Assembly (NCBI GenBank): GCA_019637555.1 | Contig: JAHBVK010000043.1 | Location: 1 to 55,002, forward strand | DNA from: Anaerolineae bacterium | GTDB taxonomy: Bacteria; Chloroflexota; Anaerolineae; Aggregatilineales; UBA2796 | DNA length: 55,002 nt | Direction of reading: 5' to 3' | Shown: positions 41,123 through 49,010 of the stretch, in pieces | How positions within the stretch are numbered: the first letter of the stretch is position 1 | Layout: every line of letters begins with the position of its first letter | The notes under the pieces: generated by a model | The model's database searches: none | What the model was told of the DNA's origin: nothing | The model's input: only the letters and a program-made list of their open reading frames with translations | Made by a program: the position numbers and the translations under genes

Positions 41123-42088
41123 ATGAAACGCATCGCCGTGATGACTAGCGGTGGTGACGCACCGGGCATGAACGCCGCTATCCGCGCTGTGGTGCGTACT
41201 GCGATCTCCAAAAATATCGAGGTGTTTGGCATCCGTCAGGCTTATTCGGGCTTACTGGCGGGTGATTTTGAACGGCTGACCAACCGCGAAGTCAGCGGTA
41301 TTCTCCAGCGCGGCGGCACGATCCTGCAAACGGCACGCAACGACGAGTTTAAGACCCCACAGGGACAGCGGCGCGGCTTGCGTCGTTTGAACGAGCAAGG
41401 CATCGAGGGCTTGGTCGTCATCGGCGGTGATGGCAGTCTGCGCGGGGCATTAACGCTGCACAAATTGGGTTTCCCCGTTGTTGGCATCCCCGGCAGCATC
41501 GACAACGACATCTGGGGCACCAACATGAGCATCGGTGTGGATACCGCGTTGAACACGATCCTCGACGCCCTTGACCGCTTACGCGATACCGCTTCCAGCC
41601 ATGAGCGTGCCTTTCTGATCGAAGTGATGGGGCGTAACTGCGGCTATCTGGCGCTGATGGGTGGCATCCTCGGTGGCTCGGAAGTGATGATGCTGCCAGA
41701 AAAAGATATGGAACTAGAGGAAGTCGCTGCGGCGCTCGAAGACGCCTATTTACGCGGCAAGAACCACGCCATCGCCGTGATCGCGGAAGGTTCCAAACAC
41801 AAAATCTACGATGTGCAGAAGTATCTGGAAAGTCATAACGTCGGCTTCGAGGTGCGCGTTACCATCCTCGGTCATATCCAGCGCGGCGGCAGCCCTACTG
41901 CCTTTGATCGCTTGCTGGCGACACGTATGGGCGTCAGAGCGGTGGAACTGCTGACCGAAGGCGTCTGCGGCGTGATGGTGGGGCTGGATGGGCGCGAGAT
42001 GAGTGGTGTACCATTGGAAGATGTCACGTCGAAGGTACGCTCGGTCAATCCCGAATACTTCCATATGGCAGAGGTACTCTCGCGCTGA
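41123..42088 (+). CDS. pfkA: ATP-dependent 6-phosphofructokinase
   Basis: 321 residues from the ATG of MKRIAVMTSGGDAPGMN, which has GAGGAA just upstream; the longer frame from 41081 has none. Key motifs: SGGDAPGMNAAIRA near 8-21 for ATP, VIGGDGSLRGA near 100, PGSIDND with the catalytic Asp near 124-130, VMGRNCG with substrate Arg and LGHIQRGGSP. The Gly in GGDGS at the ATP position points to ATP rather than pyrophosphate as donor. It catalyses the committed step of glycolysis. 44 bases separate it from mltG on the same strand. Confidence 0.96.
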   Translation: MKRIAVMTSGGDAPGMNAAIRAVVRTAISKNIEVFGIRQAYSGLLAGDFERLTNREVSGILQRGGTILQTARNDEFKTPQGQRRGLRRLNEQGIEGLVVIGGDGSLRGALTLHKLGFPVVGIPGSIDNDIWGTNMSIGVDTALNTILDALDRLRDTASSHERAFLIEVMGRNCGYLALMGGILGGSEVMMLPEKDMELEEVAAALEDAYLRGKNHAIAVIAEGSKHKIYDVQKYLESHNVGFEVRVTILGHIQRGGSPTAFDRLLATRMGVRAVELLTEGVCGVMVGLDGREMSGVPLEDVTSKVRSVNPEYFHMAEVLSR

Positions 42089-42132
42089 TCAAGTGACCAA
42101 CCATCATTGTTGAAGGTAGAGTGTGAGCACCA

Positions 42133-43299
42133 TTGATCTTTCAGAATAGACGACGCATAGTTTTCGCTGTCATTGGAGTTATGGTCGTTGGCGCGTTGTG
42201 CTGTATTACTGCAACGGCTGTGCTGCTGCTGACCAACCGCAACGGCAACTTGAATCCCGTCGAATCATTCATATTGCGCTTGCGCCTGAGTACGGCGCAG
42301 GATGCGCTCAACCGACCTGCTGGCAGCGATCCGACGGCGATCTGTTTTCCCATCAATGTCGGTGATACGGCAAGCTCTATCGCGGTACGCTTGCAACAGC
42401 TTGGCGCGATCACCGACGCCGATTTGTTCACGGCGTATCTACGCTATTGGGGATTGGACAGTAAACTGCAAGTCGCCACTTACAGCATTCGCAAAACATT
42501 GACCATTCCCGAACTTTCGCAGGTGATCACCAACCCCAACGGCAGTTTGGTCACACTGCGGGTGATCGAAGGCTGGCGCATTGAACAGATCGCAGAGGCT
42601 ATCGACGCGCTGCCCGAACTAACTTTTCGCGGATCAGACTTCCTCGCGCTGGTTGGCGCTGGTGCAGCCCAAGGGTCGCTAGTGCAGCAATTTGTTGCCC
42701 AAAATGGCATACCCGCCGGACGTTCACTAGAAGGGTTCCTCTATCCCGCTACTTACACAATCCCTGTCTGCGAAACAGCGCCGGAAGTGGTCTCGCGCTT
42801 CCTCAACGCTTTCGACGCCAATGTAAGCAACCAACTACGCAGCGACATCGCTGCCCGCAACCTGACCATGTATCAGGTGGTCACGATGGCGTCGATTATT
42901 GAGCGCGAGGCAGTGGTGGATGATGAGCGCCCAACCATTGCCAGCGTGTACTGGAATCGTTACATGAATTCGATCAGTGCCACGCCCAATACCGCGATCC
43001 CGACCACGTTGGACGCCGATCCCACGATCCAGTATGCGCTGGGCAACACTCGCACGGCAGGCAATTGGTGGCCCTCCATCACGCAAGCGGATTATCGCGG
43101 CGTGCAGTCACCTTACAACACTTATCTGAATCGCGGGCTGCCGCCGGGACCAATCGCCAATCCACGTGCGGCATCTATCGAAGCGGCTGCTTATCCGGCG
43201 CAAACGGGGTACATCTACTTCCGCGCCAGTTGCGCGGGCGATGGTCGGCATCAGTTTGCCACCACTTTCGAGGAGCAAGTAGCCAACGGGTGTAGTTGA
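42133..43299 (+). CDS. mltG: Endolytic murein transglycosylase MltG (YceG family)
   Basis: 388 residues, TTG start at 42133. One N-terminal membrane helix (about 9-34), then the extracytoplasmic part. A LysM-like region (FPINVGDTASSIAVRLQQLG) precedes the YceG catalytic domain with MASIIEREAVVDDERPTIAS, where the Glu of IIEREA is the catalytic residue, then VYWNRY, TLDADPTIQYALG and SPYNTYLNRGLPPGPIANPR. It cuts nascent glycan strands and limits their length. The start codon is weak and could be one of a few; the rest is clear. A class A penicillin-binding protein is encoded 5.7 kb further on. Confidence 0.93.
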   Translation: MIFQNRRRIVFAVIGVMVVGALCCITATAVLLLTNRNGNLNPVESFILRLRLSTAQDALNRPAGSDPTAICFPINVGDTASSIAVRLQQLGAITDADLFTAYLRYWGLDSKLQVATYSIRKTLTIPELSQVITNPNGSLVTLRVIEGWRIEQIAEAIDALPELTFRGSDFLALVGAGAAQGSLVQQFVAQNGIPAGRSLEGFLYPATYTIPVCETAPEVVSRFLNAFDANVSNQLRSDIAARNLTMYQVVTMASIIEREAVVDDERPTIASVYWNRYMNSISATPNTAIPTTLDADPTIQYALGNTRTAGNWWPSITQADYRGVQSPYNTYLNRGLPPGPIANPRAASIEAAAYPAQTGYIYFRASCAGDGRHQFATTFEEQVANGCS

Positions 43300-43362
43300 G
43301 GACCCAATTAGTACCGAGAAGCGTGTGTGTATAGAGGCAACGCTCAGTTGGTCGGCAGCTAT

Positions 43363-43400
43363 AGTGCTTCTGGATTGAGCACGCTCGTCGGTGATCCGGC
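43363..43400 (-). pseudogene. Duplicated 3' fragment of the 2-hydroxyacid dehydrogenase gene
   Basis: Minus strand reads AGSPTSVLNPEAL-stop, matching the end of the dehydrogenase at 46559 (AGSPTGVLNPEALRS). The 38 bases agree with 46569-46606 at 34 positions. It lies right after the end of the TIR-WD40 gene, so that gene is bracketed by a direct repeat. Confidence 0.75.
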
Positions 43401-43407
43401 GCTGCGA

Positions 43408-46400
43408 TCACGGTTGCGCGAATTGGGGACAGGTCGGCGTGTCGTCAAAAATGCCATACTGCGCCCGTAAACCCGCACCAAAGTCAGCAAAAACTAGTGT
43501 GCAAGCATAAGCGATGTAGTCGTGATAGTCGGTTTGCCACAGCCGCACGGTGCCGTCAATGCTGCCAGTGACCGCGGTTTTGCCATCTGGCGCAAAGGCG
43601 ACGCTGGTAACGACTCCGGTGTGACCGGAAAGTAGGCGCAATAGTTTGCCAGTGGCAATATCCCACAGCCGCGCTTTGCCATCTCCGCTGGCGGTGAGGA
43701 TGGTCTTGCCGTCCGGGGAAAAGGCGAGATCGAAGACGATGCCTTTGTGATCGGGGAAAATTTGCAGCGCTTTGCCCGTTTCCAGTGAGTATAGGCAAGC
43801 TGTGCCATCTTGATCCCCGATCAACACGTTCTTTTCATCGGCAGATATTGACATCGAGTACGATAGGAAATTTCCGTCCGCGCACTCAAGCAATACTGCC
43901 GAACGCACCTGCTCTCCTGTCAGTGGATCCCACATGGTCAGGTATTCAATACTGCCATCGTCAGAGTCATCACTTAATATGAGGAGCACTCTATCGCCAG
44001 AACGATAGAGCGCTTCTGATATCTCGAAAAGTCCCGTCTCCGTGTAAGAACGGACAAAGGTCTGCGTTTCACCTGTGGCGATATCCAGCACGCGCACGCC
44101 TTGTTTGATACTGAAGTACGCCTTCGTGCCATCGGCAGAATAAGCGGCAAAACAGCGATCCTGCGTTTCCCGCTCTCCCTCATAGACCACTTTGCCTGAT
44201 GCGATATCCCATAAACGCGAGATTCCGTCGCTGCCGTAAGCCGTCGCGCGTGTTATGAAGGTTTTGCTATCAGGCGAAAATGACATCGCGCAGACTGAAC
44301 CATTATCGGCAAAACTACGGATCAGAGTACGCGTGTGAGCATCCCACAGCTTGATCTCGCCATCTTGAGAACTGGTTAGGAGGTAGCTGCCATCCGGCGA
44401 AAACACTTCGTCAGCCACCACGTCGTGGTGACCGAGAAAGGTGTTGGGGTCGGTACTCAGATCGGCGCTGGAAAGACGCGCGGTCTTGTCGTAGCTAACG
44501 GTCAGCAGATCAATGTCATTGGGCGCAAGATTGACTGCCATGATATACGAGGCATGTTCGCTATAACGGCGCAGCAAATCGCCGGAGTCAACAGCCCACA
44601 ATCGAGCCGTATTATCGAGGCTACCGCTGACCAGCCGCTTGCTATCAGATGAATACGCCAGACTGGTGATGCCCGCTTCGTGTCCCAGCATCGTATTCAC
44701 AAGGTGACCAGTGGCAGCATCCCAAACACGAATCGTGTTGACAGCGTTGGCGCTGCTAATTCCATCACCCGTTGCAATGGTTTTGCCATCAGGTGCATAG
44801 CGAACAATCCGCACACTATTGCTGATGGTAAACGAGCGTAGCAATTCGCCTGATGATACGTCCCAGAAATCTATGAACGCTTGAGTGGCAGGAGTGCCAG
44901 TATCCGAAACCGTGACCAGCGTGCGGCTATCTGGACTGAGCGACAGGCTGTTGATAAAACGATCTGCTGGCTGCCACGTCCTCAGCGGCGATCCACTCTC
45001 CAGATCGATCAGGCGGGCACTATAGCCATACAGCACCAGCGCGGACTTGGCATCGGGCATGAACATCAGGTCATTAACAGTTAGCATCTGATCGCTGAGG
45101 GTAAACTGCCGCAATAGCCGCCCACTGGCAGCATCCCACAGCGAAAGCCGCCCTAGTGAGTTGCCAGATAACACCCATTGACCATTCGCCGATGCCGCCG
45201 CGACAGAATCAACACCATCCGCCTGTGCATAGGTGTGCAGCAACGTACCCGTTTGTGCATCGTAGGCGCGTGCGCCGATCAGAAACGCCGTGCCGTCAGC
45301 TATATAGTGGGCGCTGATGGTCTGAGCATAATCGGGCAAGTTGATGACGAGGCGCGTGTAGAGTTGACTGAGTGCGCTGACGAGGGCGGCTTCTGCCTCT
45401 GCTGTATAGCCCGTACTTAAGGCGCGAATACCGAGCAGAACGGCGGTACTGATATTGCGCTGGTTGCTCTGAATGAAGCGTTCATCGAACTTATAGGACT
45501 TGTTGGCAAGCAGACTAACGACCAGTGAAGCGAGACGCTGCGATTCGATGGCGCGGGTGCCTTCATCGACCTGTCTGGCAAAGGCTGTCAATGTCGGTGG
45601 GATGGGCGTGAGGGTGCTGGCGACGACGACAAGCTGCGATTGCGATGTGGATAGTGCCGCCTGTGCCGCGCTGATCGTTTGAGGAATCGGCGTCAGCGTA
45701 GCGTTAGCATTACTGATCGTGGTCGAGGTCATCAGTCCGGCTGCGATGGTGATCACGCCAGCGACCAATCCGGTGAGGATCGCCGCAGTACGGGAACGGA
45801 CGGCGCGGCGCGTAGACTGATTTAGTTCGCGGATACGCTGGTTTTCGCGTTCGATCAGCCGCTGCTCATAGCTGGCGCTTGTTTGCACAAACTCACGATG
45901 CAGTGCGGTTGGCTGCGGATTCGCTTTCGCCGTGTTAAGCCACGACTGCGCGCTGCGGAGATCATCACCGAGCAGCAGTGAGCTTTCAGGATGATTGTTT
46001 TTCTCCCAGTCCAGCGCCCGCTGCAATAACCGCGTGTGACGCTGCACATAGTCCTGATCGCCGCTTTGCAGCGCCGCAACAAGCCGCTGATAACCGGATT
46101 CTTGTTCCGTCGGGTTACGTAGAAAAATCCAGTCTAGTCCCTTGAGCGTAGTAGGAACAACTGCCGCATCGACATCGGCGCGGATGACGGGAAACAGCCG
46201 CTTATTCAGTTTGTGTGCGTAATCCAGTTCTTGCAGACAGTAGGCGGATGCTAGCGATTGCGGCGTGACGATGAAGATTAGACCGTCGCTGCCTTCAATC
46301 GCCGCGAAAATCTCTTTCATGAAGTCGAACGCGGGCGGGATGTCCGATTTGTCTATCCATACATCAATGCCCATCGTCTCGAGGTTTGCAAAAAGGTCAT

Positions 46401-46455
46401 TGATGAAGCCGTCGTGATTATCGCTGCGAGCGTAAGAGATGAAAACGTCCGACAT
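43408..46455 (-). CDS. Membrane TIR-WD40 repeat protein
   Basis: 1015 residues. TIR domain at 1-140: MSDVFISYARSDNHDGFIND, IDVWIDKSDIPP, and SAYCLQELDYA, where Cys73 and Glu76 fit the C-x-x-E of NADase-type TIR domains. A linker with a coiled coil (about 190-215) leads to a membrane helix at about 223-243. After a short Thr/Ala/Gln-rich helix-prone stretch comes a helical region (about 330-375), then about twelve WD40-like repeats to the end, with phrases such as FSPDGKTILTASGDGKARLW and FAPDGKTAVTGSIDGTVRLW. This suggests one or two beta-propellers on the far side of the membrane from TIR. No NTPase (STAND) domain is present. Function is unknown; signal-triggered TIR activity is a reasonable guess. 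Confidence 0.88.
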   Translation of the reverse strand: MSDVFISYARSDNHDGFINDLFANLETMGIDVWIDKSDIPPAFDFMKEIFAAIEGSDGLIFIVTPQSLASAYCLQELDYAHKLNKRLFPVIRADVDAAVVPTTLKGLDWIFLRNPTEQESGYQRLVAALQSGDQDYVQRHTRLLQRALDWEKNNHPESSLLLGDDLRSAQSWLNTAKANPQPTALHREFVQTSASYEQRLIERENQRIRELNQSTRRAVRSRTAAILTGLVAGVITIAAGLMTSTTISNANATLTPIPQTISAAQAALSTSQSQLVVVASTLTPIPPTLTAFARQVDEGTRAIESQRLASLVVSLLANKSYKFDERFIQSNQRNISTAVLLGIRALSTGYTAEAEAALVSALSQLYTRLVINLPDYAQTISAHYIADGTAFLIGARAYDAQTGTLLHTYAQADGVDSVAAASANGQWVLSGNSLGRLSLWDAASGRLLRQFTLSDQMLTVNDLMFMPDAKSALVLYGYSARLIDLESGSPLRTWQPADRFINSLSLSPDSRTLVTVSDTGTPATQAFIDFWDVSSGELLRSFTISNSVRIVRYAPDGKTIATGDGISSANAVNTIRVWDAATGHLVNTMLGHEAGITSLAYSSDSKRLVSGSLDNTARLWAVDSGDLLRRYSEHASYIMAVNLAPNDIDLLTVSYDKTARLSSADLSTDPNTFLGHHDVVADEVFSPDGSYLLTSSQDGEIKLWDAHTRTLIRSFADNGSVCAMSFSPDSKTFITRATAYGSDGISRLWDIASGKVVYEGERETQDRCFAAYSADGTKAYFSIKQGVRVLDIATGETQTFVRSYTETGLFEISEALYRSGDRVLLILSDDSDDGSIEYLTMWDPLTGEQVRSAVLLECADGNFLSYSMSISADEKNVLIGDQDGTACLYSLETGKALQIFPDHKGIVFDLAFSPDGKTILTASGDGKARLWDIATGKLLRLLSGHTGVVTSVAFAPDGKTAVTGSIDGTVRLWQTDYHDYIAYACTLVFADFGAGLRAQYGIFDDTPTCPQFAQP

Positions 46456-46558
46456 GAAATCCCCATTCGCAGAGCCGCCTCTAATCTACGCTTATAACTG
46501 ACCATGCAGGAATAGGGCGACTCAGTTGCGTTTCAATATGGGGTTGTCGGTAGTCAGA

Positions 46559-47521
46559 TTAGCTCCGCAGTGCCTCTGGATTGAGCACACCAGTCGGTGA
46601 TCCGGCAATGTAAGCAAGCAGCAGATCGAAGGCAGCCCCGAAATAGGATTCGTAGGCGTCCACTTCAACGTAGCCGAGATGCGGCGTGCACAGCGCGTTG
46701 GGCAGATGCAGCAGCGGGTGATCGATTGCGGGTTCGGATTCGTAGACATCGACCGCGGCGAACCCGGGGCGACCTGCCTGCAACGCCGCCACCAGCGCGT
46801 CTTGCTCGATCAGATCAGCGCGGCTAGTGTTGACGAGCAGCGCCGATGGTTTCATCTCCGCGAGATCGGCGGCAGTGACGATGCCGCGAGTTTCCTCCGT
46901 TAACTTGATGTGCAGCGAGAGCACATCGGAACGCTGGAACAGTTCCTGTTGGCTGCTGCAAACTTCGTAGCCATCCGCTTGTGCGCGGCTGATCGATCCC
47001 TCGCGCCCCCAGACGATCACCTTCATACCGAAGGCACGCCCATAATTGGCGACCAGACTGCCAATCTTGCCGTAGCTGAAGATGCCCAACGTGCGTCCGT
47101 TCAAGCCGAGTCCGATAGTGCTCTGCCATTTGCCCGCCTTCAACTGCGCCACTTCGTAAGGGATATGCCGCAGTGCCGCCAACGTTAGCGCCCACGTCAG
47201 TTCGGCGGTGGAGTACGGCGAACCGCCACCCGCGAGGACGGGAATGCCGCGCCGTGTGCAAGCGGCAAGATCGATATGCGGGATGCCCCGCCCCGTCTGG
47301 CTGATCACCTTGAGCTTGGGCAGTCGATCCAATAACGCGTCGGTAATCTTGGTACGCTCGCGGATCAATACCAGTGCATCGGCATTCTGAAAGCGGAAGG
47401 TCAGCGAATCGAGATCGGTCACAGTGTCGTTGTAGATGGTGACCTGATGCCCCGCCAGCTTGCTAAAGCAGTTGAGCAGTCGTACCGCGTCCTGATAATC
47501 ATCGGGGATAACGATTTTCAT
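46559..47521 (-). CDS. D-2-hydroxyacid dehydrogenase (phosphoglycerate dehydrogenase-like)
   Basis: 320 residues. The NAD-binding domain has LGIFSYGKIGSLVANYG near 143-160. Catalytic residues fit the family: Arg in VNTSRADLI, Glu in VYESEPA and His in CTPHLGYVE. The N-terminal domain has GRGIPHIDLAACTRRGIPV. It lacks the C-terminal ACT domain of full SerA enzymes, so the substrate may be another 2-hydroxyacid. Its ATG overlaps the stop of the MFS transporter (ATGA), so the pair is co-translated and may import and use one compound. The 3' end of the gene is duplicated beyond the TIR-WD40 gene. Confidence 0.9.
   Translation of the reverse strand: MKIVIPDDYQDAVRLLNCFSKLAGHQVTIYNDTVTDLDSLTFRFQNADALVLIRERTKITDALLDRLPKLKVISQTGRGIPHIDLAACTRRGIPVLAGGGSPYSTAELTWALTLAALRHIPYEVAQLKAGKWQSTIGLGLNGRTLGIFSYGKIGSLVANYGRAFGMKVIVWGREGSISRAQADGYEVCSSQQELFQRSDVLSLHIKLTEETRGIVTAADLAEMKPSALLVNTSRADLIEQDALVAALQAGRPGFAAVDVYESEPAIDHPLLHLPNALCTPHLGYVEVDAYESYFGAAFDLLLAYIAGSPTGVLNPEALRS
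46569..46606 (-). repeat. Right copy of the 38-bp direct repeat flanking the TIR-WD40 gene
   Basis: Part of the coding end of the dehydrogenase gene. It agrees with 43363-43400 at 34 of 38 positions, in the same orientation, 3.2 kb apart. Confidence 0.7.
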
Positions 47522-48849
47522 GCTATTGCCTCCTGTACCTGATCTTGTACCTGTAAAGCAGTACTCTGACGCGGATCGGCAAGCCTGAGACTAAGCAGCG
47601 CCCCAACGATAGCGATGATCAAGGTGGTGGTGAACAGCACTGGATACGATTGCGTCTGGTTGAGGATGAAGCCACCGATGATCGGTGCGGCGTTGCCGAT
47701 GGCGCTGATGGTGTTGGTCAAACCCATGTAGATCGGACGGCGATCCGCTGGCGCGTAGGTGATCACGTAGTCGAAAATACCCGCGCCCGTCGATCCATTG
47801 ATTGCGCCGAGCATGAAGAAGCACGCGTGCAGTGCTGTCAGATTACCGCTGCTAACGCTGATCAGTGACAGAGATGCCATCGCTACTTTCGCCACTGCGA
47901 TCAGCCAGACGACGGCACGCGGTCCGAAGTGGCGGCTGATCTGTGAGTTGAGCAGCGAGGCGCTAGCACTACCGAAGGTGATCAACAGGATCGAGTCGCC
48001 GACTAAGTTGCTGCTCTCCGCCTTAAGTACATCAGAGCCAAATATAATATAGAACGGCAGCGCCATGGTAACGAAATCGAGCAGTAAACGCACGATGGTG
48101 AAGTAGCGGAAGCGGCGATCATCGCGCAGCACGGTGAAGATGTAGGGCAAGAACTGGCGCAATGTCGGACCGGATGGTACGGTGACTGCATCTTCTTCCT
48201 CGCGCACCGATACCAGCGCCAGTGCTGCAATGATGAAGCAGGTGCCAGCGATGCCGAAAAGCAGCGCATAGTTGTGCGGGAAGGGCGGCGCGTCGGGAGC
48301 GAGTAATTTGCGTACCACTTCCCGTGAAAAGATCGCGCCGATGGCGACGCCGAACTGACCAAATCCGAACAAGGTCGCCCGCGCTTTTGGTGTCAGGGTG
48401 CTGCCAAGCATATCCGCCCACGCCACTGTGACCAGCCCGTCACCGATCCAGAACAGCCCGTAGCAGACAAGAAAGGTGACGAGGATGACACCGGGGTTGG
48501 TGTTGCCTGCCAGTGCGATCACCAGCGCCATCAGCGGAATCAGCGTGCGGAAAGGAAGCGCCGCGCGGAGGAAAGGTCGGCGCTTGCTGCGCCGCGTAAT
48601 CATCTGTGAAAACAAGAGTTGAGGAGCCAACCAGCACAGTGTCGAGAGCGTGCCTGCCAAGCCGATGATGCGCGGATCAGTAGTCAGGTTAGAGATGAAT
48701 TCAGGGACAACCACCGTCGGACTGAACAGATTGTAGGTGATGCCGAAGATCAAGTAATCGAGCAGGAACATGGGGAAGTTCCAGCGCAGATGGCGGTAAC
48801 GCAGAGCTTCGGGGATGGCAATGTCGGGAGTCGATGTGGTTGTGGACAT
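47518..48849 (-). CDS. MFS transporter
   Basis: About 443 residues from the ATG of MSTTTSTPDIAIPE; an in-frame start eight codons upstream is possible. About twelve hydrophobic helices can be traced, from FPMFLLDYLIFGITYNLF to PVLFTTTLIIAIVGALLSLR, with the loop after the second helix rich in basic residues (RRSKRRPFLRAALPFR), typical of the major facilitator superfamily. A charged central loop (about 215-240, REEEDAVTV) divides the two halves. The substrate is unknown. It is the first gene of a two-gene unit with the dehydrogenase, joined by an ATGA overlap. Confidence 0.9.
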   Translation of the reverse strand: MSTTTSTPDIAIPEALRYRHLRWNFPMFLLDYLIFGITYNLFSPTVVVPEFISNLTTDPRIIGLAGTLSTLCWLAPQLLFSQMITRRSKRRPFLRAALPFRTLIPLMALVIALAGNTNPGVILVTFLVCYGLFWIGDGLVTVAWADMLGSTLTPKARATLFGFGQFGVAIGAIFSREVVRKLLAPDAPPFPHNYALLFGIAGTCFIIAALALVSVREEEDAVTVPSGPTLRQFLPYIFTVLRDDRRFRYFTIVRLLLDFVTMALPFYIIFGSDVLKAESSNLVGDSILLITFGSASASLLNSQISRHFGPRAVVWLIAVAKVAMASLSLISVSSGNLTALHACFFMLGAINGSTGAGIFDYVITYAPADRRPIYMGLTNTISAIGNAAPIIGGFILNQTQSYPVLFTTTLIIAIVGALLSLRLADPRQSTALQVQDQVQEAIA

Positions 48850-49010
48850 AGCTGATGTGACTCGATTCGGCAAAGTTCCGGTGAATTGTGCCGGAGTTTC
48901 GTTGGATCAGGCGGATCGGGCATGGTAACAGCTAGTGGCAGCCAATGATTTGCCCTTTCATGCCACCATGCTATCATTCGCGCAACAAATCTGACAGGGG
49001 AAAGTTCTTA

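Noticed and set aside
28179..46455. A single defence island containing both TIR genes
   Set aside because: Between them lie ordinary housekeeping genes (aroC, aroK, proA, pfkA, mltG). No nuclease, ThsA-like or other standard defence partner is adjacent to either TIR gene.
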